DNA from: HGM05232 sp036661515
Lineage (GTDB): Bacteria > Bacteroidota > Bacteroidia > Bacteroidales > Muribaculaceae
Assembly: GCA_036661515.1 (NCBI GenBank)
Contig: JAVWYO010000114.1
Span: 1-6,149 of the forward strand
Reading direction: 5' to 3'
Length of the DNA stretch: 6,149 nucleotides
Below, piece after piece: positions 1 through 6,135 of this stretch; positions within the stretch are counted from its first letter, which is position 1, and each line of letters starts with the position of its first letter. The translations under genes and the position numbers were made by a program. The notes beneath the pieces were generated by a model. The model was given only the letters and a program-made list of their open reading frames with translations. It was not told the DNA's origin and made no database searches.

Positions 1-1418
1 CCTATTTCATAGTAAACATTATCAACTCCACCATCAAGAATAGTAGCTAAATTAGAGGTCACGTTAATAATCTTTCTGTATTTGACTGTAATCGATAAAA
101 TACTTGCTGTTTCTCCAGTTGCTGGATTTACAATTTCTAAGATACCAGTTGTGGCATTATTCCATATTGATTGATTATTAACGACATTTACAGGAGTCCC
201 ATTAAATGTTAGGTTTCTACTCTCTCCAGCTATATAATTAATAACGACACCAGTAATCAAAAAACTTGGAGATACAGTACTTATATTAATTTGGTTCCCT
301 TTATATAATCTCATCGTTTTATCACTACTCTCATATACTGGACTTAAAGTTGGGTGCCCAGCTTTCAATGTCTCAAGTTTTATACTATTAAATGCATCAA
401 CAACTGTTCCAACAGCATTCCCCGAAGGAATACCCAATTCAGAAAAGACAAAATCAGTTGTTAAATCTTTAGTTGGGTCTGTTTTTGTATAATTGAATAT
501 AGCTGTTTCACTATTGTTCCATTCATTTTTAGTAGCAAAGCATTTTATCACTGTAGTTTGTGTGATTGGAATAGCTTTTGTATATATTGTCGAATTAGTT
601 GTTGTTGGCTCATCTCCATTTATTGTATAGTAAATTTGAGAGCCAGGAGTAGCACAAGATAACGAGACATCAAATTGTGTTTCAAACGTTGAAGAACTCG
701 GAGTCGCAGTTGGAGCTAATGCTTGCAGTGTATATGTAGCATCAGCTACACCACTATTATCTAATCCCACTTTAGTTGCAATAGCCTTTATTGTAGTTGT
801 TTTATCAACTACAATAGGTGCGGTATATGGAGTTGATGCACTTGAAGGTATAGAGTTGTCAGTAGTATAGAATATTGATGCGCCCGCTGTTGCACATTCT
901 ATAGCAACATTTTGAGCGTCATTATAAGTCCCTGCGACAGGAGTAAATGTTGGTGTGACAGTTGTTGTGGAAGAATATTCATAAGTTATAACCGCTTTTG
1001 AGAATCGGAATTGATCCTTCTTAGGAGTAAAAGTAGCAACGTTAATTGGCTGAGAAACGTCTGCAATCCATGTATTATTATTTGACGAATATGTTCCTGG
1101 CGTTACTGTTAATTTACCTTTTTTGCTACCTGCTGTTAGTACTATTTTTTTTAGAACGGCATCAGTTGGCGCTACAATTTTAAAAACACAACCAGCATAT
1201 ATTCTAAATTCCTCAGTAAATCTTCCTGGGTTGTTAGAGGAATTAGTGTTCAAAACAATTATATCTATTCCATTTTGAGTAAAAGTAGATGATGAACCTT
1301 TCCCAACAGTTTCACTTTCATTTGTTGTGCTTGTTTTTACATCAAAAGTAACTTCTTCAGCCCACCCAGCATGCGACACGAAAAATAATAACAAAAATAG
1401 AGTAATTAATTTTTTCAT
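1..1418 (-). CDS. Secreted modular protein with two chitobiase/hexosaminidase C-terminal-like repeats (partial, C-terminus off the left edge)
   Basis: An uninterrupted frame runs from the ATG at 1418-1416 to the window edge, giving 472 codons with no stop, so only the N-terminal part is present. Residues 1-20 are a signal peptide: KK, then a Leu/Phe-rich core, then AGWA before EE, a signal peptidase I site. There is no lipobox cysteine, so it should be exported to the periplasm or beyond rather than lipidated. Residues about 23-148 form a beta-rich module ending FRFSKAVITYEY. Residues about 156-231 and 235-312 are two tandem repeats with the pattern G(A/S)xIxYT, then a Pro, a TxYT/TxIYT strand and TTxIKxxATK. 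This resembles the CHB_HEX_C/Fn3-associated domain of Bacteroidota surface proteins and glycosidases. Residues about 318-449 look like a diverged copy of the first module. No catalytic domain is visible; one, or a type IX sorting domain, could lie beyond the edge. The start is supported by the signal peptide. Binding of glycans or adhesion is only a guess. Confidence 0.9.
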   Translation of the reverse strand, partial: MKKLITLFLLLFFVSHAGWAEEVTFDVKTSTTNESETVGKGSSSTFTQNGIDIIVLNTNSSNNPGRFTEEFRIYAGCVFKIVAPTDAVLKKIVLTAGSKKGKLTVTPGTYSSNNNTWIADVSQPINVATFTPKKDQFRFSKAVITYEYSSTTTVTPTFTPVAGTYNDAQNVAIECATAGASIFYTTDNSIPSSASTPYTAPIVVDKTTTIKAIATKVGLDNSGVADATYTLQALAPTATPSSSTFETQFDVSLSCATPGSQIYYTINGDEPTTTNSTIYTKAIPITQTTVIKCFATKNEWNNSETAIFNYTKTDPTKDLTTDFVFSELGIPSGNAVGTVVDAFNSIKLETLKAGHPTLSPVYESSDKTMRLYKGNQINISTVSPSFLITGVVINYIAGESRNLTFNGTPVNVVNNQSIWNNATTGILEIVNPATGETASILSITVKYRKIINVTSNLATILDGGVDNVYYEI

Positions 1419-1434
1419 TTTGTAATGGTTTTTA

Positions 1435-1500
1435 TTAGTAAATTATTAGTTGTTCCTTATCATTTATATATACATTTTTATTAGCCAAAATCTCTCGCAT
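1435..1500 (-). other. Possible 21-codon upstream ORF / leader peptide
   Basis: An ATG at 1500-1498 opens a 21-codon frame ending TAA at 1437-1435, 16 nt before the ATG of the secreted protein and in a different frame from it. The peptide begins MREILANKNVYI and is not low-complexity. It lies inside the predicted leader transcript. It has no ribosome-binding signal, and short ORFs arise easily by chance, so coding status is unproven. Confidence 0.2.
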
Positions 1501-1508
1501 TGCTTATG

Positions 1509-1536
1509 ATAGCACGCTTTAGCTATAGTCAATAGC
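1509..1536 (-). other. Overlapping short hairpins in the leader of the secreted-protein gene
   Basis: In the minus-strand transcript the order is GCTAT (1536-1532), ATAGC (1526-1522), GCTAT (1513-1509). The central ATAGC can pair with either flank but not both, giving two mutually exclusive 5-bp stems with loops of 5 and 8 nt. The stems are short and AU-rich, so this may be fortuitous. Confidence 0.25.
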
Positions 1537-1559
1537 CTTACATTCACCTACAGTCACTA

Positions 1560-1590
1560 CAAATTTACAATTTTGTATAAGTTATAGCAA
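1560..1590 (-). promoter_or_regulatory. Bacteroidota-type promoter for the secreted-protein gene
   Basis: Read on the minus strand, TTG (1590-1588) is followed after 20 nt by TAAATTTG (1567-1560), an exact match to the Bacteroidota -7 consensus TAnnTTTG with a -33 TTG at normal distance. The start of transcription would fall near 1553, leaving a leader of about 135 nt. Between the two elements lies a small inverted repeat, TACAA-TT-TTGTA (1566-1577), which could be an operator but may be chance in AT-rich DNA. Confidence 0.6.
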
Positions 1591-1698
1591 GCTTTTTTAA
1601 GAATATATTTTTAAAAAGTTTTTCGTTAATTATTACAACACTTATCATTACAAAAATGTTGTTGTTTTTTATACGATACCTATGCCTTTTGCAATACT

Positions 1699-1714
1699 TA
1701 ATTTTGTACCTTTA
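1699..1714 (+). promoter_or_regulatory. Probable -7 promoter element(s) of dnaE
   Basis: TAATTTTG (1699-1706) matches the Bacteroidota -7 consensus TAnnTTTG exactly, and the adjoining TACCTTTA (1707-1714) matches at seven of eight positions and resembles a form often seen before Bacteroidales genes. Neither has a clear TTG at about 20 nt upstream; the nearest, TTTTG at 1687-1691, is only 15 nt from the second box. A start near 1713-1721 would give a leader of about 30-37 nt. Confidence 0.4.
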
Positions 1715-1749
1715 CACACACAATAAACACATCAAGAAGATTAATTATA

Positions 1750-4700
1750 ATGCAACCTTTTGTACATCTACATGTTCACTCACAATTCTCAGTGCTCGAT
1801 GGGCAAGCGTCAATTTCAGCATTAGTCGATAAAGCTATCGATAATGGTATGCCAGGCATTGCTCTCACCGATCATGGTAATATGTTTGGAGTAAAAGAAT
1901 TTTTTAATTACACTAAGAAGAAAAATTCTAACGTTAACACCGAAATCAAGAACTTAAAGAAATCACTTAAAGAACTTGAAGCTACGGAGCCTATTGATGC
2001 CGAAAAGGTTGAAAGCATTAAGCAGCAAATCATTGATGCCACACATCGATTATTTATTCCTATATTTGGGTGTGAGATGTATGTAGCCGAGACTACTATG
2101 GCGGAGCATATCTCTAAAAAAGACACTGGCCGACACTTAGTCGTGCTTGCTAAGAATGAAAAGGGATATCACAATCTCATTAAACTTGTATCTATGGCTT
2201 GGACTGAGGGCTTTTATTCTCACCCTCGTATCGACAAAGCCAATCTTGAAAAATATAAAGAGGGACTAATCGTTAGCTCGGCGTGCATCGGTGGCGAGAT
2301 TCCTCGCCTCATTCATAATGGCGATATCGAAGGCGCTCGCAAATCGGTTGCATGGTTTAAGAGCGTATTTGGCGATGATTATTATCTTGAGTTACAACGT
2401 CACAAAGCTACGGTTGCGCGTGCTAATCATGAAGCATATCCTATTCAGCAAGTAGTAAATGCACAGCTAATTGAGTTTGCAAAAGAATTTGATATAAAAC
2501 TTATATGCACAAACGATGTCCATTTCGTTAATGAAGAAGATGCCGAAGCTCACGATCGATTAATTTGCGTCTCTACTGGCAAGTATCTCGACGACGAAAA
2601 TCGAATGCTCTATTCTAAACAGGAGTGGATGAAGACTCAGCAAGAAATGAATGAGCTATTTAGTGATATTCCCGAAGCGTTGTCTAATACTCTTGAAGTA
2701 ATATCAAAAGTTGAGCAATACACCATAGATCATGATCCAATCCTACCTAATTTCCCTCTTCCCGATGGATTCACAAATAACGATGACTATTTGCGCCATT
2801 TAGTATATGAAGGTGCAAAAAAACGGTGGGGAGAACTCGATAATGAAAAGATAGAGCGTATCGACTTTGAACTCGACACAATCAAGAACATGGGATTTCC
2901 TGGATATTTCCTTATCGTGCAAGATTTTATTGAAGCAGCGCGTAGGATAAATGTATCAGTTGGACCTGGACGTGGTTCTGCTGCTGGCTCGGTAGTCGCT
3001 TATAGCCTCGGCATTACACAAATCGATCCATTAAAATATGACTTACTATTTGAGCGTTTCTTAAATCCCGACCGCATATCACTACCCGATATAGATATAG
3101 ATTTTGATGACGACGGACGCTCCGAAGTACTTAAATATGTAACCGATAAATATGGCGCAGAAAAAGTCGCACGCATCATCACCTACGGCACAATGGCTGC
3201 TAAGTCGGCAATAAAAGATGTTGCTCGTGTACAACAATTGTCATTACCTGAGAGCGACCGTCTTACTAAGATGATTCCTCTAAAACTACCACCACAAGAT
3301 AGCGGAAAGCCTAATAAAGTCACTATAAAGAATTGTCGAAAATTTGTCCCAGAACTAAATAGCGAATTTAACAGCAGTGATCCTCTTATAAGCACCACAT
3401 TACGATATGCACAATCTCTCGAAGGCAATGTGCGCAACACTGGCGTTCATGCTTGTGGCGTAATCATTGGCCGTGACGATATAACCGATTGGGTACCCGT
3501 TAGCACAGCTGTCGATAAAGATGGAACACGACTCCTTGTTACACAATATGAGGGTAGCGTTATTGAAGATACGGGGTTAATAAAGATGGACTTCCTTGGA
3601 CTTAAAACTCTATCTATTATTAAAGAAGCAATACAAAATATAAAACTCACAAGAAACATTGATTTAGACATTGATCATGTGCCTATCGACGACCCAAAAA
3701 CATTTGAGCTATATTGTGAAGGGCAGACTATGGGTACATTCCAATTTGAATCGGCTGGTATGCAAAAGTACTTAAAAGAGCTAAAACCAAGTACGTTTGA
3801 AGACCTTATTGCAATGAATGCGCTTTATCGTCCAGGACCTATGGATTATATTCCGCAATTTATTGCACGCAAGCATGGAAAGGAGCCTATTGAATACGAT
3901 ATCCCTATAATGGAAAAATACCTTAAAGATACTTATGGTATTACCGTATATCAAGAACAGGTCATGCTACTTTCTCGTCTGCTTGCTGGTTTTACGCGTG
4001 GACAATCCGATGGACTACGTAAGGCTATGGGAAAAAAGCTCATCGATAAACTTGCCACACTAAAACCATTATTTATAAAGGGTGGGGGTGAACGAGGATA
4101 TAAAGCCGAAACACTCGAAAAGATTTGGGGCGACTGGGAAAAATTTGCGTCTTACGCATTCAATAAAAGTCACGCCACATGTTATAGCTGGATAGCATTT
4201 CAAACAGCCTATCTTAAAGCAAATTTCCCATCAGAGTATATGGCGGCCGTATTAAGTCGTAATCTCAGCGATATCGAAACACTCACAAAATTCATGGACG
4301 AGTGTAAGTCCATGAAAATTGCAGTTAAAGGTCCCGATATTAATGAAAGTTTTATGTCGTTTGGTGTAAATCGTAAAGGTGATATTCGTTTCGGTCTTGG
4401 AGCTATTAAAAGCGTAGGCTTTAATGCCGTTAATGCTATTATTGAAGAACGCACCGCAAACGGGCCTTACTCTTCTATATACGACTTTGTAGAACGCGTA
4501 AATCTCACAAATTGTAGTCGAAAGACTATTGAATCACTCGCTCTTGCTGGCGCTTTTGATAGCTTCAATGAGATTTCGCGGGAAGATTTCTTTGAAAAGA
4601 ACCCTAAAGATGAAACTTTTTCTGAAGTACTAACACGATATGGGCAACGTTTCCAATTAGATAAAGGATCTCAAGCTAATTCGCTATTCGGTGGAGAAGC

Positions 4701-5394
4701 TCCAATCCTTACAGCAAAACCTATTATACCAAAGGCCGAAAAATGGGCTGATGTAGTTGTCCTTGAAAAAGAACGCGAATTAGTAGGAATGTACTTGTCA
4801 GCTCACCCTTTAGATCCTTTTTACATGGAACTTCAATATGGGTGTAACACACACTTAAACGATTTGGCAAATGCAGCCGAAAAAGTTAATATGGAATTGA
4901 CTTTTGGAGGTATTGTAACCACCTACACAGTGCGTCCTACTAAGACGGGTAGCAAATTTGGTATTATCAAGATTGAAGACTATTCAGGCTCAACCGATAT
5001 ACGCCTTTTTGGACAAAACTACGTAAACTATGCAAATTATGGCGAAATAGGATTACCTATCTTAGTACACGGAACATATCAAAAGAATAAGTACAACGAC
5101 CGTATAGACTTAAATATCAATAAGATAGAACTATTAGACAACGTAAAAGGTAAATTAATACATAGCATCACAATTAATCTATATGATACTGAGGTAAGTG
5201 CGACAATTCACACATTATTAAAAGACTTTATGACTGATAGCACAGAAAATAGGGGAGAGCTCTTTTTCTGCCTAAAAGACGAAGAAATGAAGAGAAGTGT
5301 AAAACTAAAATCTCGCTTTAAAATGCCTATTTCTCGCAACTTAGTGAATTTTTTGACAGAACAAGAAATTAGCTTTGAAATAAATAAGGATTGA
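1750..5394 (+). CDS. dnaE: DNA polymerase III subunit alpha (replicative DNA polymerase)
   Basis: This is the polymerase subunit of the replisome, which extends both DNA strands in the cytoplasm together with the beta clamp and clamp loader. It is a C-family enzyme of 1214 aa, complete, longer than the E. coli protein (1160 aa). An N-terminal PHP domain (about 5-290) carries a full set of putative metal ligands: H8, H10, D17, H42, E109, H129, C179, D256, H258. The polymerase core has GPGRGSAAGS (405-414), the catalytic aspartates D447 and D449 in PDIDIDF, and D614 in KMDFLGL. YRPGP (693-697), YQEQ (734-737) and FNKSHA (804-809) mark the finger region. A helix-hairpin-helix segment surrounds about 880-890, a likely clamp-binding QANSLF is at 975-980, and an OB fold lies at about 1050-1130. 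The PHP domain has a charged helical insertion (about 55-100). The start is right because the PHP motif HLHVHS begins at residue 6. No frameshift or lost catalytic residue is seen. Upstream AAGAAGA is not a useful Shine-Dalgarno sequence, as usual in Bacteroidota. Thioredoxin follows 65 bp downstream. Confidence 0.98.
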   Translation: MQPFVHLHVHSQFSVLDGQASISALVDKAIDNGMPGIALTDHGNMFGVKEFFNYTKKKNSNVNTEIKNLKKSLKELEATEPIDAEKVESIKQQIIDATHRLFIPIFGCEMYVAETTMAEHISKKDTGRHLVVLAKNEKGYHNLIKLVSMAWTEGFYSHPRIDKANLEKYKEGLIVSSACIGGEIPRLIHNGDIEGARKSVAWFKSVFGDDYYLELQRHKATVARANHEAYPIQQVVNAQLIEFAKEFDIKLICTNDVHFVNEEDAEAHDRLICVSTGKYLDDENRMLYSKQEWMKTQQEMNELFSDIPEALSNTLEVISKVEQYTIDHDPILPNFPLPDGFTNNDDYLRHLVYEGAKKRWGELDNEKIERIDFELDTIKNMGFPGYFLIVQDFIEAARRINVSVGPGRGSAAGSVVAYSLGITQIDPLKYDLLFERFLNPDRISLPDIDIDFDDDGRSEVLKYVTDKYGAEKVARIITYGTMAAKSAIKDVARVQQLSLPESDRLTKMIPLKLPPQDSGKPNKVTIKNCRKFVPELNSEFNSSDPLISTTLRYAQSLEGNVRNTGVHACGVIIGRDDITDWVPVSTAVDKDGTRLLVTQYEGSVIEDTGLIKMDFLGLKTLSIIKEAIQNIKLTRNIDLDIDHVPIDDPKTFELYCEGQTMGTFQFESAGMQKYLKELKPSTFEDLIAMNALYRPGPMDYIPQFIARKHGKEPIEYDIPIMEKYLKDTYGITVYQEQVMLLSRLLAGFTRGQSDGLRKAMGKKLIDKLATLKPLFIKGGGERGYKAETLEKIWGDWEKFASYAFNKSHATCYSWIAFQTAYLKANFPSEYMAAVLSRNLSDIETLTKFMDECKSMKIAVKGPDINESFMSFGVNRKGDIRFGLGAIKSVGFNAVNAIIEERTANGPYSSIYDFVERVNLTNCSRKTIESLALAGAFDSFNEISREDFFEKNPKDETFSEVLTRYGQRFQLDKGSQANSLFGGEAPILTAKPIIPKAEKWADVVVLEKERELVGMYLSAHPLDPFYMELQYGCNTHLNDLANAAEKVNMELTFGGIVTTYTVRPTKTGSKFGIIKIEDYSGSTDIRLFGQNYVNYANYGEIGLPILVHGTYQKNKYNDRIDLNINKIELLDNVKGKLIHSITINLYDTEVSATIHTLLKDFMTDSTENRGELFFCLKDEEMKRSVKLKSRFKMPISRNLVNFLTEQEISFEINKD

Positions 5395-5397
5395 TTG

Positions 5398-5428
5398 TTG
5401 GGCAAATGCTTTGTTTTATTTAAATTTG
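5398..5428 (+). promoter_or_regulatory. Promoter of the thioredoxin gene in the dnaE-trxA gap
   Basis: TTG (5398-5400), starting 3 nt after the dnaE stop codon, is followed after exactly 20 nt by TAAATTTG (5421-5428), a full match to the Bacteroidota -7 consensus TAnnTTTG. Transcription should begin near 5435, leaving a leader of about 25 nt. No terminator hairpin is visible in the gap, so dnaE read-through may also contribute to thioredoxin expression. Confidence 0.65.
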
Positions 5429-5459
5429 TAACATTATATAAACTCTAAAAAAATAGGAA

Positions 5460-5774
5460 ATGGCTTATATTTTCACAGACGAAAACGCAAAAGAATTAAT
5501 AGATTCAGGAAAACCTGTCGTAATAGATTTCTGGGCTGAATGGTGTGGCCCATGTAAAAGGATAGCTCCAATAATTGAAGAATTAGCTCTTCAGTATGAA
5601 GAAACAGTATTAATTGGAAAATACAATGTCGATGATAACAACGACATCAGCACAGAATACGGCATTAGAAACATTCCTACAATTTTATTTTTCAAAAATG
5701 GTGTATTATCAGAGCGTAGTGTAGGATCATTATCAAAGTCAGATCTCGAAGCAAAGATTAAAGCATTATTATAG
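5460..5774 (+). CDS. trxA: Thioredoxin
   Basis: This is a small cytoplasmic dithiol protein that reduces protein disulfides and is itself recycled by thioredoxin reductase. It is complete at 104 aa, close to the E. coli protein (about 108). The active site WCGPC is at 28-32 (C29 and C32). The buried acid D23 sits in VIDFWAEW, K54 matches the conserved lysine near the active site, the cis-proline is P73 in NIPT, and G89 lies in VGSLS. All hallmarks of a classical thioredoxin are present. There is no signal peptide or lipobox, so it is not one of the periplasmic thioredoxin-like proteins of this phylum. The only nearby purine run, AGGAA (5455-5459), abuts the ATG and is too close to act as a Shine-Dalgarno sequence. 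It follows dnaE in the same direction and has its own promoter-like element. To my recollection a dnaE-thioredoxin neighbourhood occurs in other Bacteroidales; no functional link is implied. Confidence 0.97.
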   Translation: MAYIFTDENAKELIDSGKPVVIDFWAEWCGPCKRIAPIIEELALQYEETVLIGKYNVDDNNDISTEYGIRNIPTILFFKNGVLSERSVGSLSKSDLEAKIKALL

Positions 5775-5820
5775 TAGAATAAATTTAGGCACATCACCCC
5801 AGCCATCATCGCATCAAAGA

Positions 5821-5833
5821 ACGTATAATACGT
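5821..5833. repeat. 13-nt palindrome ACGTATAATACGT
   Basis: ACGTAT-A-ATACGT is a perfect odd-centred palindrome 46 bp after the trxA stop. As RNA it could form ACGTA/TACGT with a three-base loop. It is followed by CCTCTTC, not by a T run, so it is a poor terminator; a protein-binding site is possible but not shown. Confidence 0.5.
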
Positions 5834-5848
5834 CCTCTTCACAACAAA

Positions 5849-5869
5849 GTTCTGAACGCATTATTGCGT
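5849..5869. repeat. Overlapping palindromes GTTCTGAAC and ACGCA-TTAT-TGCGT
   Basis: GTTC-T-GAAC (5849-5857) overlaps by two bases a hairpin with a 5-bp stem ACGCA/TGCGT (5856-5860 and 5865-5869) and TTAT loop. The GTTCTGAA half recurs in the hairpin at 6116-6135, which suggests a shared element. There is no downstream T run. Confidence 0.45.
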
Positions 5870-5961
5870 CCAAATGCCAAGATGTGTCCGCATATTCTAT
5901 GTAAATTTTAAGTAGCACTGCAAATATACATAACTATTACTGAACAAACCCTTCAGAAAAG

Positions 5962-6010
5962 TCATCACAGCCCGAAGCAAAACCGAGCGCAGCAAAGTGC
6001 AAAACCATCA
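5962..6010. repeat. Direct repeat, copy 1
   Basis: This 49-nt copy starts TCATCACAGC and ends AAAACCATCA. It shares 46 of 49 aligned positions with the second copy, differing by two substitutions near its start and one extra C. The period is 63 bp. Flanking sequence is not shared. Confidence 0.85.
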
Positions 6011-6024
6011 GTAACCAAATTAAA

Positions 6025-6072
6025 TCATCACAGTCAGAAGCAAAACGAGCGCAGCAAAGTGCAAAACCATCA
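6025..6072. repeat. Direct repeat, copy 2
   Basis: This 48-nt copy has CAGTCAGAAG where copy 1 has CAGCCCGAAG and lacks one C in the AAAAC(C)GAGCG segment. The shared core includes GCGCAGCAAAGTGCAAAACC. The one-base indel shifts any reading frame running through the repeat, which argues that the repeat is not maintained as coding sequence. Confidence 0.85.
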
Positions 6073-6095
6073 TCAAATGAAGCAAGAACGTAAGA

Positions 6096-6112
6096 GAACG
6101 TCGAAGACGTTC
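6096..6112. repeat. Hairpin GAACGTC-GAA-GACGTTC
   Basis: A perfect 7-bp inverted repeat with a three-base GAA loop, four bases before a second hairpin. Another GAACGT lies just upstream at 6086-6091. It is not followed by a T run on either strand. Confidence 0.55.
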
Positions 6113-6115
6113 CAC

Positions 6116-6135
6116 TTCAGAACGCCAGTTCTGAA
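6116..6135. repeat. Hairpin TTCAGAAC-GCCA-GTTCTGAA, possible weak terminator
   Basis: A perfect 8-bp stem with a GCCA loop, the strongest hairpin in the tail. On the plus strand it is followed by ATTTAACC, a poor T tract, so it might end plus-strand transcripts but is not canonical. TTCAGAA also occurs at 5952-5958 and GTTCTGAA at 5849-5856, so the same arms recur around the direct repeat. Confidence 0.5.

Larger units (their letters stand above)
1419..1749. other. Divergent intergenic region between the secreted-protein gene and dnaE
   Basis: This 331-bp AT-rich stretch separates two outward-facing genes. It holds a promoter-like pair for the minus strand at 1560-1590, a weaker one for the plus strand around 1699-1714, a very AT-rich block at about 1593-1635, and a leader of about 135 nt for the minus-strand gene containing short ATAGC/GCTAT inverted repeats and a 21-codon upstream ORF. 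I see no tRNA, no other RNA gene that I recognise, and no riboswitch that I can name. Confidence 0.7.

Noticed and set aside
1635..1662. ACAACA / TGTTGT inverted repeat upstream of dnaE
   Set aside because: A 6-bp stem with a 16-nt loop in AT-rich DNA is not distinguishable from chance.
1908..4454. Several 60-85 codon minus-strand ORFs inside dnaE
   Set aside because: They are antisense to highly conserved polymerase sequence, overlap no promoter-like element I can see and have no recognisable domains.
5208..5405. 65-codon minus-strand ORF across the dnaE 3' end
   Set aside because: It is antisense to the dnaE C-terminal coding region, and its start lies inside the thioredoxin promoter spacer; there is no independent support.
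5591..5842. 83-codon minus-strand ORF overlapping trxA
   Set aside because: Most of it is antisense to the conserved thioredoxin gene and its translation resembles no family I recognise; only about 22 codons lie outside trxA.
5962..6072. CRISPR array
   Set aside because: Only two copies, diverged, with a 14-nt gap between them; units are longer than usual CRISPR repeats and no cas gene is in view.
5944..6093. Plus-strand frame through the direct repeat encoding a Ser/Lys/Gln-rich stretch
   Set aside because: It is open from the stop at 5941-5943 to TAA at 6091-6093 but has no ATG before the repeat, and the indel between copies changes the frame.
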